Assembly (NCBI RefSeq): GCF_000243115.2 | Contig: NZ_CP007035.1 | Span: 3,844,001 to 3,908,000 of the forward strand | Direction of reading: 5' to 3' | From: Niabella soli DSM 19437 | Lineage (GTDB): Bacteria; Bacteroidota; Bacteroidia; Chitinophagales; Chitinophagaceae | DNA: 64,000 bases | In this document: piece after piece, positions 34,101-42,113 of the stretch | Layout of the letters: the number at the start of each line of letters is the position of its first letter | Numbering within the stretch: position 1 is the first letter of the stretch | Program-made: the position numbers and the translations under genes | Notes under the pieces: model-generated | What the model was told of the DNA's origin: nothing | The model's input: the letters and a program-made list of their open reading frames with translations, nothing else | The model's database searches: none

Positions 34101-35243
34101 TTATTGTAGTTTTTGCAATTCTTGTTTAATATACGCTTCTAATTGCTCTTTATGAGGCATACGGATTAAATATTTTTGGACAAAAAGGTTTTCGTCCATT
34201 CCGGCTGTAGCATATTTTACCAACGCGTGATCTTTTTCCGCAACCAATAAAATCCCTATTGGAGGATTATCCTGTGGCTCACTAACTTCCTCTTTGAAAT
34301 AATTCAGATAGGTATTTAATTGTCCAATATCTCCGTGCTCAAAACCTCCTATTTTTAACTCTATGAGCACGTGACATTTCAGCATTCGATGATAAAACAC
34401 CAGATCAATAAAATAATAAGTTTCACCTATTAAAATACGTTTCTGTCTCGTCTCAAGACAAAAGCCATTTCCAAGCTCTATAATGAATTGTTGGAGGTTA
34501 TCAAGAAGAGCCGTCTCCAGGTCCGACTCTTCTACAATAGGTTTTATGTTTATGTCTAAAAATTCAAAGGCATAAATATTTTTAATGATGTCTATAGGTG
34601 TCTCTGGCTTTACTTTTTGCTGTACTAATTGACTTAGCTTTCCCGGCTCCCCCGATAGACCACTGCGTTCAAAATACAGGCTGCTGATCTGACGTTTTAG
34701 CTCCCTGACGCTCCAGGTACCCTTCATACATTCTATTTCATAAAAACGGCGCTTGTGCGAATCTTCTATTTTGATCAGTTCGGTTAAATGCGAAAAAGAT
34801 AACCGGCTAATAAGTTTTTCTGTGGGTGCTGCGAGTTGGGTTGCGTCGACGGAGTAATTGTTCCGGATAACCGGGTGCGATTGTGATAACAATTGGTCAG
34901 ACACCGTCTGACCAATTGTTATCTGCTGATTATCAGCATTTAAAAGAAAGTTCCATTGGTCAGACACTGTCTGACCAATTTGAGGATAGACTAAATAGAA
35001 CTGCCTGAAAATTTTCAGGTTGGTAATAGAAAGACCATTTATTTTAATTTCTTTGGCAATTTCCGGAATCAGTTGTTGCCCGTATCGTGCTCTTTCTTTT
35101 CCACTTTGTTCGAATTCTACAATATAATAACCAATCAGCCAATTACGTACAGTAAGCGCCTGGTTGACTGCTCTAACCGCCTGCGCCTGTAAATGCTGGT
35201 GCGCCTGTTGAATCGATGCTATTAACTGTTGAAAATCGGTCAT
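34101..35243 (-). CDS. DUF1016/YhcG-type PDDEXK nuclease domain protein inserted in the arg cluster
   Basis: A 380-residue protein: DUF1016_N helical domain (VRAVNQALTVRNWLIGYYIVEFEQ, FRQFYLVYP, then SFSHLTELIKIEDSHKRRFYE and SVRELKRQI). A C-terminal PD-(D/E)xK domain follows, with GETYYFIDLVFYHRMLKCHVLIELK in two strands (D in FIDLV, E-x-K in IELKIG) and GIGQLNTYLNYF-like helix. The family is annotated as predicted nucleases often linked to mobile elements. It lies between argF' and argB on the same strand. The region between the two N-terminal blocks holds a duplicated IGQTVSDQ peptide encoded by perfect hairpins at 34885-34923 and 34955-34979. Confidence 0.88.
   Translation of the reverse strand: MTDFQQLIASIQQAHQHLQAQAVRAVNQALTVRNWLIGYYIVEFEQSGKERARYGQQLIPEIAKEIKINGLSITNLKIFRQFYLVYPQIGQTVSDQWNFLLNADNQQITIGQTVSDQLLSQSHPVIRNNYSVDATQLAAPTEKLISRLSFSHLTELIKIEDSHKRRFYEIECMKGTWSVRELKRQISSLYFERSGLSGEPGKLSQLVQQKVKPETPIDIIKNIYAFEFLDINIKPIVEESDLETALLDNLQQFIIELGNGFCLETRQKRILIGETYYFIDLVFYHRMLKCHVLIELKIGGFEHGDIGQLNTYLNYFKEEVSEPQDNPPIGILLVAEKDHALVKYATAGMDENLFVQKYLIRMPHKEQLEAYIKQELQKLQ
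34885..34923. repeat. Perfect 18-bp palindrome inside the DUF1016 gene
   Basis: Arms GATAACAATTGGTCAGAC (34885-34902) and GTCTGACCAATTGTTATC (34906-34923) around the loop ACC, with no mismatch. Directly beside it, TGCTGAT/ATCAGCA (34924-34938) forms another small palindrome. It encodes the second IGQTVSDQ peptide, residues about 107-120. Confidence 0.95.
34955..34979. repeat. Second palindrome inside the DUF1016 gene
   Basis: Arms ATTGGTCAGACA (34955-34966) and TGTCTGACCAAT (34968-34979) around one base. The core is the same as in the palindrome at 34885-34923, and it encodes the first IGQTVSDQ peptide. Confidence 0.95.
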
Positions 35244-35301
35244 GCAATAAATACGAGACTAAAGACGGAAGTTTATACTTGTTATGTTATTTTGTGTGGG
35301 A

Positions 35302-36291
35302 TCAGGAACTAAGCTGGCCCAGCATTTCACTCAATACCGCCTGTGCGGCCCAAACGCGGTTACCTGCCTCTTGGGTTACAATGCTGTTGGGACTGTCTAA
35401 TACTTCATCGCTTAATTCCACATTTCTGCGTACGGGCAAGCAATGCATCACTTTAGCATTGTTGGTAAGCGCCAGCTTGTCCAGCGTCAACATCCAGGAG
35501 GGATCGTTATTATAGATCTTGGCATAATCGGTGTAAGTGCTCCAGTTCTTTACATATACATAATCTGCATCTTTCAAAGCTTCATCCTGGTTATGAAGAA
35601 TAGTGGCGTTACCGGTAAATTTCGGATCCAGCTCATAATCCTCCGGGTGGGTGATCACAAAATCCACCTCGCCCCAGGCGTTCATCCATTGTGAAAAACT
35701 ATTGGCTACGCACTGCGGCAGTGGCTTTACGTGCGGCGCCCAGGTAAGAACGACTTTAGGTTTCTGGTTTCTGGTTTCTGGTTTTTCGTTTAACGTTTCC
35801 CGTATGGTAATAACATCCGTTAATGATTGCAGGGGGTGCAGGGTGGCGCTTTCCAGGCTTAATACCGGGATGCCGGCATATTTAATAAACTGATTGATGT
35901 ATAATTCGCTATAATCATCTTCTTTATTTGCCAGCGATGGAAACGTACGTATGGCCAGGATGTCAAAGTATTTGCCCATGATCGGTGCCGCATCTTTTAC
36001 GTGCTCTGAAGTGGTACCGCTCATAATAGCCTCATCCTCAAATTCTAACTGCCATCCTTCGGAGCCTACATTAAATACAATGGGCTCCATCCCCAGGTTC
36101 TGGGCGGCGATCTGTGTACTTAACCGGGTGCGCATGCTGGGGTTTAAAAACAAACACCCGATCCTTTTGCCTGCTCCCAGGGTTTTATCCCTGAACGGGT
36201 TGGCCTTGTAATCGAGGGCTTTGGCCACTAATGCATTGATGTCGGTAACATCATTTGCGCTGATGAAATTGCTTGTTTTTAGAAGAGACAT
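35302..36291 (-). CDS. argF': N-acyl-ornithine (acetyl/succinyl) carbamoyltransferase ArgF'
   Basis: A 329-residue transcarbamylase: FLNPSMRTRLSTQIAAQNLG (carbamoyl-phosphate site), SGTTSEHVKDAAPIMGKY, HPLQSLTDV, VLTWAPHVKPLPQCVANSF and MHCLPVRRNVELSDEV. The carbamoylated group is that of N-acyl-ornithine rather than ornithine, as in Bacteroidota and Xanthomonas. In the loop that decides specificity, Ser stands where I recall AOTCase having Glu and SOTCase Pro; exchanging that Glu for Ser was reported to favour succinyl-ornithine. So succinyl is my inference. A segment of simple repeats in the frame encodes NEKPETRNQKPK before the VVLTW strand. Confidence 0.9.
   Translation of the reverse strand: MSLLKTSNFISANDVTDINALVAKALDYKANPFRDKTLGAGKRIGCLFLNPSMRTRLSTQIAAQNLGMEPIVFNVGSEGWQLEFEDEAIMSGTTSEHVKDAAPIMGKYFDILAIRTFPSLANKEDDYSELYINQFIKYAGIPVLSLESATLHPLQSLTDVITIRETLNEKPETRNQKPKVVLTWAPHVKPLPQCVANSFSQWMNAWGEVDFVITHPEDYELDPKFTGNATILHNQDEALKDADYVYVKNWSTYTDYAKIYNNDPSWMLTLDKLALTNNAKVMHCLPVRRNVELSDEVLDSPNSIVTQEAGNRVWAAQAVLSEMLGQLSS
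35760..35788. repeat. In-frame microrepeat in argF'
   Basis: Four tandem units close to TTTCTGG on the plus strand (CCAGAAA on the coding strand) encode the polar stretch NEKPETRNQKPK. The same CCAGAAACCAG unit occurs outside genes at 47308-47325, upstream of gltX. Confidence 0.75.
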
Positions 36292-36329
36292 TTTACTGTT
36301 TCGGTTCTTATTTTGTAATCTTTTTTCAA

Positions 36330-37478
36330 TTATGCTGTTGCATGCAATGCTGCTATTTCTTCCTTCAGCGCTTCAATAAATTCTTCCGCATCCTTTTTTT
36401 TCAATGCTAAAGACGGAAGCAGCCGGATTACATTGGGTTTGGCTTCTCCTGTAAAGATCTTATGATTAGCCAGCAGGTTCTTTTTTAACGGGCCGAGGGC
36501 TTCCGGAACATCAAAACCGATCATCAGCCCCCGTCCTCTTACATTCTTTAATTCGGGCATTGTGGCCAGCTCTTCCCGTAAATATTTCCCTACCATTACG
36601 GCATTGCCCATCAGTTTTTCTCCGCGGATCACTTCCAGTACGGCCAATGCTGCGGCACAAGCCAGGTGATTACCGCCAAAAGTAGTGCCCAATTGAAAAT
36701 GCTTAGGCTTGATGTGTGGCGCAATGATAATCCCAGCTACCGGGAACCCGTTCCCCATGCCTTTTGCCATAGTGTAGATATCGGCATTTACCCCTGCAAA
36801 ATCATGACTAAAGAACTTTCCACTGCGCCCGTATCCGCACTGTACACTATCGGCAATATAAACAGCGCCGTATTTATCACACAGGGCGCGTATGGTTTTT
36901 AAGAAGGATTCACTGGCTACATTAATACCGCCCACACCCTGGATGCCCTCTACAATTACAGAAGATACTTCTTTACCGTGTTGCTCAAAATAAGCGCCAA
37001 GGGCTTCCTCATCATTAAAAGGAAGAAAAACAACATTATCGGTTTCATTCACCGGCGCCACGATATTTTTATTGTCCGTTGCAGCTACCGCCAGGGAAGT
37101 TCTGCCATGAAAGGACTTGCTGAATGCGATTATTTTTTTGCGGCCGTTATAAAAAGAAGCCAGTTTTAAAGCATTCTCATTTGCCTCTGCGCCTGAATTA
37201 CAAAGGAACAACTGGTAGTCTTCCTTGCCGGATACTTCGCCCAGTTTTTTGGCCAATTCCTGTTGCAAAGGAATTTTTATGGAGTTGGAATAGAAAGCAA
37301 TTTTTTCCAATTGCTCTTCAATGCGTTTTACCCAATGCGGGTGTGTGTGTCCGATACTGATAACAGCGTGGCCGCCATAAAGATCCAGGTACTGGTTGCC
37401 CTGCTCGTCCCAAACATACGAACCTTTTGCTTTTACAATAGTAACGTCGTTTAGCGGGTAAACATCAAATAAATTCAT
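36330..37478 (-). CDS. argD: Acetylornithine/succinylornithine aminotransferase
   Basis: About 382 residues from the Met at 37478 (MNLFDVYPLNDV), chosen because family members begin just before this segment. A PLP-dependent class III aminotransferase: YLDLYGGHAVISIGHTHPH, FLCNSGAEANENALKLA, FSKSFHGRTSLAVAAT, VIVEGIQGVGGINVA, the Schiff-base lysine in YTMAKGMGNGFPVAG, and LGTTFGGNHLACAAALAVL. It makes N-acyl-ornithine from the semialdehyde. First gene of the arg run in the window; argC and argG are not seen. Confidence 0.93.
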   Translation of the reverse strand: MNLFDVYPLNDVTIVKAKGSYVWDEQGNQYLDLYGGHAVISIGHTHPHWVKRIEEQLEKIAFYSNSIKIPLQQELAKKLGEVSGKEDYQLFLCNSGAEANENALKLASFYNGRKKIIAFSKSFHGRTSLAVAATDNKNIVAPVNETDNVVFLPFNDEEALGAYFEQHGKEVSSVIVEGIQGVGGINVASESFLKTIRALCDKYGAVYIADSVQCGYGRSGKFFSHDFAGVNADIYTMAKGMGNGFPVAGIIIAPHIKPKHFQLGTTFGGNHLACAAALAVLEVIRGEKLMGNAVMVGKYLREELATMPELKNVRGRGLMIGFDVPEALGPLKKNLLANHKIFTGEAKPNVIRLLPSLALKKKDAEEFIEALKEEIAALHATA

Positions 37479-37590
37479 CCGTAGCTTTTTATAAAATTTT
37501 AATGGCCGGATGGAACCCGCAAAACAATTTTTCACATTCCGGAAAAGGAAATTATGGAAAATGCTTCCGCCGGTTTCATTGCTATTAGAT

Positions 37591-37617
37591 TAAAAAAAAG
37601 ATGCCTGTAAACAGGCA
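37591..37617 (-). terminator. Rho-independent terminator after the rhodanese gene
   Basis: On the minus strand TGCCTGT and ACAGGCA (37602-37617) form a stem with a 2-base loop, followed by a run of eight T (37592-37599). It ends the rhodanese transcript about 100 bases after its stop and separates it from argD. Confidence 0.75.
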
Positions 37618-37637
37618 ATCAAGGGCATAAAAATAAG

Positions 37638-37715
37638 CAAAAATGTTCATAGTTCATGGCCATTAGTTCCTGACGTATGGTTCATAGCTCATAGCCCAAC
37701 CCTGAACTATGATCT
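37638..37715. repeat. Low-complexity microrepeat after the rhodanese gene
   Basis: Units of the type CATAGTTCATGG / GGTTCATAGCTCATAG, with CTGAACTATGA as a reverse copy, fill this gap and could fold back on themselves. Same class as the repeats at 32.1, 40.0, 47.3 and 51.4 kb. Confidence 0.65.
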
Positions 37716-37720
37716 AAAGA

Positions 37721-38365
37721 CTAATTGAGCATTCCCGGTTCCTTTACGATCTGGGCCCTGGGCTCTTCCTTTATTTTTTTCCATCCGCCTGCAACATTGC
37801 GCAGGTTGTGGATGCCCTGCCGTTTCAGAACGGAAGCAGCAATAACGCTCCGGGTACCGCCCCCGCAATGCAGGTACAGGTTGTCGTGCTCTTCAATTGC
37901 CGCAATGCGCAGCGGATCAGTAAGGTTGTTTAGCGGCAGGTTCACCGCATCTTTCAGATGGCCTTCTGCAAACTCTATGGGCTTGCGCACATCCATCACT
38001 ACCAGGTGTTCGTCAAAAGGAATATCCATCATCAGTTCGTCCGTTTCAACATCGATGATCATATCAACGGGCGCCCCTGAATTTTTGTAGCTTTCAAATC
38101 CTCCCTCAAGCCATCCCGCAACCGTAAACCCTGACGCACCAAGCAGTTGAGCTGCCGCCGTTTCATCTCCGGGCTCGCTCACTAACAAAACAGGTTCCGT
38201 ATTATCCAGCACCGCAGTGACCCATTCGGTAAATTGTTTAGCTTTCAGCGGAACATGAATACTACCAGGGATGAAGCCTTCTTTAAATAATGCCGTGTCA
38301 CGCACATCCACAATAACTGCATTTTCCGAAGTGCTCAGAAAAGCGCTCAGATCAAAACCATTCAT
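37721..38365 (-). CDS. Protein with two rhodanese-like domains
   Basis: A 214-residue protein with two tandem rhodanese domains. The first (1-95: VIVDVRDTALFKEGFIPGSI) has SEPGDE where the active loop should be and no cysteine, so it is probably structural. The second (110-205: LVVMDVRKPIEFAEGHLKDA) has LHCGGGTRS with the catalytic Cys. It resembles the rhodanese tail of metallo-beta-lactamase-type persulfide dioxygenase fusions, but without the MBL domain. Likely sulfur transfer in the cytosol. An ArsR-type regulator is encoded 92 bases upstream and may control it. Confidence 0.85.
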   Translation of the reverse strand: MNGFDLSAFLSTSENAVIVDVRDTALFKEGFIPGSIHVPLKAKQFTEWVTAVLDNTEPVLLVSEPGDETAAAQLLGASGFTVAGWLEGGFESYKNSGAPVDMIIDVETDELMMDIPFDEHLVVMDVRKPIEFAEGHLKDAVNLPLNNLTDPLRIAAIEEHDNLYLHCGGGTRSVIAASVLKRQGIHNLRNVAGGWKKIKEEPRAQIVKEPGMLN

Positions 38366-38457
38366 AATTCATTCAATTTTGAAACAAAGGTACGCGTAAA
38401 ACGGGCATAACTCAGACCGGTGAAATGAAGGCGCTAGCAAAATAAATAAAAACGGGA

Positions 38458-38796
38458 TCAGGCAAGTAGCTCTGAAACAAACTGGTTAAGTTCAGTCATG
38501 CGGCCGGTGTTCACGGTATAATAAATAAATTTGCCATCACGCTCCGTATTCACAAATTCTGCCTTTCGTAAAATAGCAAGGTGCTGCGAAGCCACGGATT
38601 GTTCAATACGCAATTTTACGTAGATTTCAGTAACAGTAATCTTATCATGCGTGTCGATCAGCTTCAAGATCTGTTGTCTTAGTTTGTGATTAAATGCTCG
38701 AAGGATAAGGGCGGCTTTTTTCACGCTGAGGGTATCAACCGTAATATGGCTGCTTTCCTCTTTTTTTGGGGCAAAGGAAATCTGATAATTACTCAT
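38458..38796 (-). CDS. ArsR-type winged-helix transcriptional regulator
   Basis: About 112 residues from the Met at 38796 (MSNYQISF). The winged helix spans KAALILRAFNHKLRQQILKL, ITVTEIYVKLRIEQSVASQHLAILRKA and the wing FVNTERDGKFIYYTV. The protein contains no cysteine, so it is not a thiolate metal sensor or a disulfide-type sulfur sensor like BigR. The ligand is unknown. It probably regulates itself and perhaps the rhodanese gene downstream. Confidence 0.85.
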   Translation of the reverse strand: MSNYQISFAPKKEESSHITVDTLSVKKAALILRAFNHKLRQQILKLIDTHDKITVTEIYVKLRIEQSVASQHLAILRKAEFVNTERDGKFIYYTVNTGRMTELNQFVSELLA

Positions 38797-38899
38797 CGTA
38801 CGAATTGAATAGATTTTTTTGAATAGCATACAAAGGTATACATCCGTTTAAATTTTTTGCAAATAAATGCCGTTAAAATCGTATATTATTTTCTTTAAT

Positions 38900-39562
38900 C
38901 TAAATTTTGTTAAAATATACTGGTTTTATATAAAAGGGCTCCACGTAGGAAAGATCATCAAAAGCGCTCTGAGTATAACATTTAAACGATAAAGCTGCCA
39001 TATCCGAAGCATCATAAATTGTACTACTAAATATTGCGTTAGAGGACGTTATAATCGTTTCCAGTTTTGATATTGCATTTCCGGTAAAGAGAACAGTATG
39101 TTCATGCAATATAGCTGCAAAACGGCTCTCCTCTGCAATCATCGCTTCGGGGGGCATAATAATTGTTAAATCTTTTTTATATAAAGCAGTATAAATTTCC
39201 ATTCTTCGGGCATCGATAACAGGGCAAATAAGGTCGGGGGCTTCATTTTTAACGGCATTTGCCATTATCGTTAATGTATTTAAACAAATAAGAGGTTTTT
39301 TTAATGCAAAACATAATCCTTTGGCTGTTGACAGCCCTATCCGCAAGCCGGTGTAAGACCCCGGCCCGTTACTCACCGCAATGGCGTCCAGGTCGGCCAG
39401 GGAAAAATTATTCGAGGCGAAAAGTGTTTTAATGGCATTATTGATCCAGGTGGCGTGGGTTTGGAGTATTCTGTTTTCAGCTTGCGCAATAATTATTTCG
39501 TTATCAGCAATACATAAAGACGCGCCTTCTACGGCTGTATCAATATTTAAAATCAGGGCCAT
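38900..39562 (-). CDS. tsaB: tRNA threonylcarbamoyladenosine biosynthesis protein TsaB
   Basis: About 220 residues from the Met at 39562 (MALILNIDTAVEGAS). An ASKHA-fold protein of the TsaB family: ILNIDTAVEGASLCIADNE, NAIKTLFASNNFSLADLDAI, VSNGPGSYTGLRIGLSTAKG (family hallmark) and VIDARRMEIYTALY. It works with TsaD and TsaE to make t6A37 on ANN-decoding tRNAs. A -7-like TACTTTTG on the minus strand ends 5 bases before the ATG, suggesting a leaderless message. Divergent from ridA. Confidence 0.92.
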   Translation of the reverse strand: MALILNIDTAVEGASLCIADNEIIIAQAENRILQTHATWINNAIKTLFASNNFSLADLDAIAVSNGPGSYTGLRIGLSTAKGLCFALKKPLICLNTLTIMANAVKNEAPDLICPVIDARRMEIYTALYKKDLTIIMPPEAMIAEESRFAAILHEHTVLFTGNAISKLETIITSSNAIFSSTIYDASDMAALSFKCYTQSAFDDLSYVEPFYIKPVYFNKI

Positions 39563-39566
39563 GGCA

Positions 39567-39574
39567 CAAAAGTA
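39567..39574 (-). promoter_or_regulatory. -7 element directly before tsaB
   Basis: Reads TACTTTTG on the minus strand, matching TAnnTTTG, and ends 5 bases before the ATG. Transcription would start at about the A of the start codon. Confidence 0.45.
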
Positions 39575-39638
39575 ATGCAAACCGCATTTGGTACATACCT
39601 TCCGATCCAACTATATTCGTGCAATAAAAGAATCGCTC

Positions 39639-40019
39639 ATGGAAAAAAGAATCGTTGAAACGCAAAATGCGCCTGCTCCCATAGGGCCTTATAACCAGGC
39701 GGTTTTTGCCGGGGATACCCTGTATATATCGGGCCAGATCGCCATCGACCCCGCCACAGGGGAATTAAACAAGGATAGTCTGGAGGAGGAAACCCACCAA
39801 TGTATGCGCAACCTGGAGGCGATCCTGGAAGCTGCCGGACTTGGTTTCGCTAATGTGATCAAATCCACCATCTTTATTACAGATATGAATCAGTTCGGAG
39901 TGATCAACGGCGTTTACGGTCAATATTTTACGGGTGATTTCCCCGCGCGCGAAACCGTACAGGTGGCAGCATTGCCCAAGTTTGTAAATGTGGAAATCAG
40001 CATGATCGCCGTACGGTGA
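39639..40019 (+). CDS. ridA: RidA-family reactive enamine/imine deaminase
   Basis: About 126 residues from the Met at 39639 (MEKRIVETQNAPAPIGPYNQAV), the standard RidA start; an upstream in-frame Met would overlap the tsaB promoter. Hallmarks: APIGPYNQAV, YISGQIAIDP, ECMRNLEAIL-like QCMRNLEAILEAAG, KSTIFITDMNQF, and FPARETVQVAALPK with the catalytic Arg. It hydrolyses reactive 2-aminoacrylate and related imines made by PLP enzymes. Confidence 0.93.
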   Translation: MEKRIVETQNAPAPIGPYNQAVFAGDTLYISGQIAIDPATGELNKDSLEEETHQCMRNLEAILEAAGLGFANVIKSTIFITDMNQFGVINGVYGQYFTGDFPARETVQVAALPKFVNVEISMIAVR

Positions 40020-40139
40020 GTAGTGATCAGTTTTCAGTAGTCAGTATTCAGAACCGATCACTGAATACTAAAAACTGACAAACTAAAAACTAAGTGTTGA
40101 TAACTAATAACTTACAACTGATGACTTAAAACTGACGGC
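40020..40139. repeat. Low-complexity microrepeat between ridA and korA
   Basis: Almost the whole gap consists of AACTGA/TCAGTT-like units in both orientations (for example TCAGTAGTCAGTATTCAG against CTGAATACTAAAAACTGA). It can fold on itself but has no terminator T-run. Confidence 0.75.
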
Positions 40140-40157
40140 TGATTGCTGCCGGCGTTG

Positions 40158-40165
40158 TACCTTTG
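40158..40165 (+). promoter_or_regulatory. -7 element before korA
   Basis: TACCTTTG matches TAnnTTTG, 19 bases before the ATG at 40185. No clear -33 element is visible inside the flanking repeat. Confidence 0.5.
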
Positions 40166-40184
40166 CATCCCAATAATTTTTGAT

Positions 40185-42029
40185 ATGGTTCGAAATCAGG
40201 AGGTGCTACAGGAGGTAGTCATCAAATTTGCAGGAGACAGTGGCGATGGGATGCAGTTAACAGGATCGCAATTCACTAATAATACCGCCTTATTAGGCAA
40301 TGATCTTTCAACCTTTCCGGATTTTCCGGCGGAAATACGGGCCCCGCAGGGTACTTTACCAGGTGTGAGCGGTTTTCAGTTGCGTTTTTCTTCCGACAGT
40401 ATTTATACGCCCGGCGATAATTACGATGTGCTGGTAGCCATGAACGCGGCAGCATTAAAGGCCAACCTGGGCCGGTTGAAAAAGGGGGGTAAGATCATTG
40501 TAAACACTGATGGCTTTGATGCCAAGAACCTGCGCCTGGCAAATTATCCAGAGGGAGAGAATCCTATTGCAGATGACAGCCTTCAGAATTATGAGGTCAT
40601 AAAGATGGATGTTACCAAAATGACCCGCGAAGCGCTGAAGGAATTTACCATGGGCACCAAGGAAAAAGACCGGGCAAAGAATATGTTTGTGCTGGGCTTT
40701 TTATACTGGCTGTACGACCGGGATATGGAAAATACTGTCGATTTTCTTACGGAGAAATTTGGAAAACGCGCCGATATCCTGGAGAGCAACCTGAAAGTGC
40801 TGAAAGCGGGGTACAATTTTGGCGAAACCACTGAAGCCTTCTCCACAACCTATAAAGTTGAAAAAGCACGGATGAAGCCGGGAACCTATCGTTCCATTAC
40901 GGGGAACCAGGCGCTGACATTGGGGTTGGTAGCCGCTGCTCAAAAAAGCGGGTTGCCTATGTTCCTGGGGTCTTACCCTATTACCCCTGCATCCGATATT
41001 TTGCATGAACTGAGCCGGCACAAGAACTTTGGCGTGCGCACCTACCAGGCGGAGGATGAAATTGCCGCTATCACGGCTGCTATTGGCGCCTCTTATGGCG
41101 GCTCACTGGGGGTAACCACCACTTCGGGGCCGGGGATGGCTTTGAAAACGGAAGCCATGGGACTGGCAGTAATGCTGGAACTGCCGTTGGTTATTATTGA
41201 TGTACAGCGCGGGGGGCCTTCCACCGGGCTGCCCACAAAAACGGAACAATCCGACCTGTTGCAGGCCTATTATGGGCGCAACGGGGAGTGCCCGATGCCG
41301 GTGATCGCCGCATCCTCTCCTGCGGATTGCTTTGATGCGGTTTATGAAGCGGTAAAGATCAGTTTACAACATATGGTGCCGGTTATTTTCCTGAGCGATG
41401 GCTATATCGCGAACGGAGCGGAGCCCTGGCGGTTTCCCAACACGGCTTCTTTGCACCCTATTCATGTACAGTTTAAAACAGAACTGGGGCATCATGAAGA
41501 TAAATTTCAGCCCTATGAGCGGGATGAAAACCAGGTACGCCCCTGGGTAGTGCCCGGGACAAAAGGGTTGGAGCATCGCATTGGCGGTATTGAAAAACAA
41601 AACATAACGGGGAATATCAGCTACGACCCGGCGAACCACCAGTTGATGGTAAAGATCCGCCAGGAAAAAGTAGATAAGATCGCAGAATTTATTCCCGAAC
41701 AAAAAATAGACACCGGGAAACCCGAAGGAGATGTATTGGTGCTGGGCTGGGGGTCTACCTATGGAGTAATTAAATCGGCGGTACTGGAACTGCAGGCGCA
41801 GGGAAAAGCGGTGAGTCATGCGCATCTGCGGCACTTACGGCCCTTTCCCAAAAACCTGGGGGAAATGCTGCGCCGGTTTAAGACTGTGTTAATCCCAGAG
41901 ATCAATAACGGCCAGTTAATCAAAATTATCCGCGACCAGTTTTTGGTGGATGCAAAAGGCTACCATAAAATAATGGGCGTGCCCATCACCAAACAGGAGC
42001 TGGTGGAGGAGATTGAAAATTATTTGTAG
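40185..42029 (+). CDS. korA: 2-oxoacid:ferredoxin oxidoreductase, alpha subunit (gamma-alpha fusion)
   Basis: About 614 residues from the Met at 40185 (MVRNQEVLQE). The gamma domain comes first (VVIKFAGDSGDGMQLTGSQF, GVSGFQLRFSS). Next is the alpha (pyrimidine-binding) domain with GSYPITPASDILHELS, RTYQAEDEIAAI, TTSGPGMALKTEAMG and VDVQRGGPSTGLPTKTEQSDL-type IIDVQRGGPSTGLPTKTEQS. A C-terminal transketolase-like domain carries VLGWGSTYGVIK and HLRHLRPFP. It oxidises 2-oxoglutarate or another 2-oxoacid to acyl-CoA with reduction of ferredoxin. The beta subunit (korB), which holds TPP, is not encoded next to it. Confidence 0.92.
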   Translation: MVRNQEVLQEVVIKFAGDSGDGMQLTGSQFTNNTALLGNDLSTFPDFPAEIRAPQGTLPGVSGFQLRFSSDSIYTPGDNYDVLVAMNAAALKANLGRLKKGGKIIVNTDGFDAKNLRLANYPEGENPIADDSLQNYEVIKMDVTKMTREALKEFTMGTKEKDRAKNMFVLGFLYWLYDRDMENTVDFLTEKFGKRADILESNLKVLKAGYNFGETTEAFSTTYKVEKARMKPGTYRSITGNQALTLGLVAAAQKSGLPMFLGSYPITPASDILHELSRHKNFGVRTYQAEDEIAAITAAIGASYGGSLGVTTTSGPGMALKTEAMGLAVMLELPLVIIDVQRGGPSTGLPTKTEQSDLLQAYYGRNGECPMPVIAASSPADCFDAVYEAVKISLQHMVPVIFLSDGYIANGAEPWRFPNTASLHPIHVQFKTELGHHEDKFQPYERDENQVRPWVVPGTKGLEHRIGGIEKQNITGNISYDPANHQLMVKIRQEKVDKIAEFIPEQKIDTGKPEGDVLVLGWGSTYGVIKSAVLELQAQGKAVSHAHLRHLRPFPKNLGEMLRRFKTVLIPEINNGQLIKIIRDQFLVDAKGYHKIMGVPITKQELVEEIENYL

Positions 42030-42113
42030 GTGGAGGGCCTGTTGGGTTTTTTAAACCGCGCAGGTCTTTATCCACAATCGGCTACCTTTATGCTACCCTT
42101 TTAAATCCGTAGC

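Noticed and set aside
41364-41834. Minus-strand frame of 156 codons
   Set aside because: Antisense shadow of korA without recognisable features.
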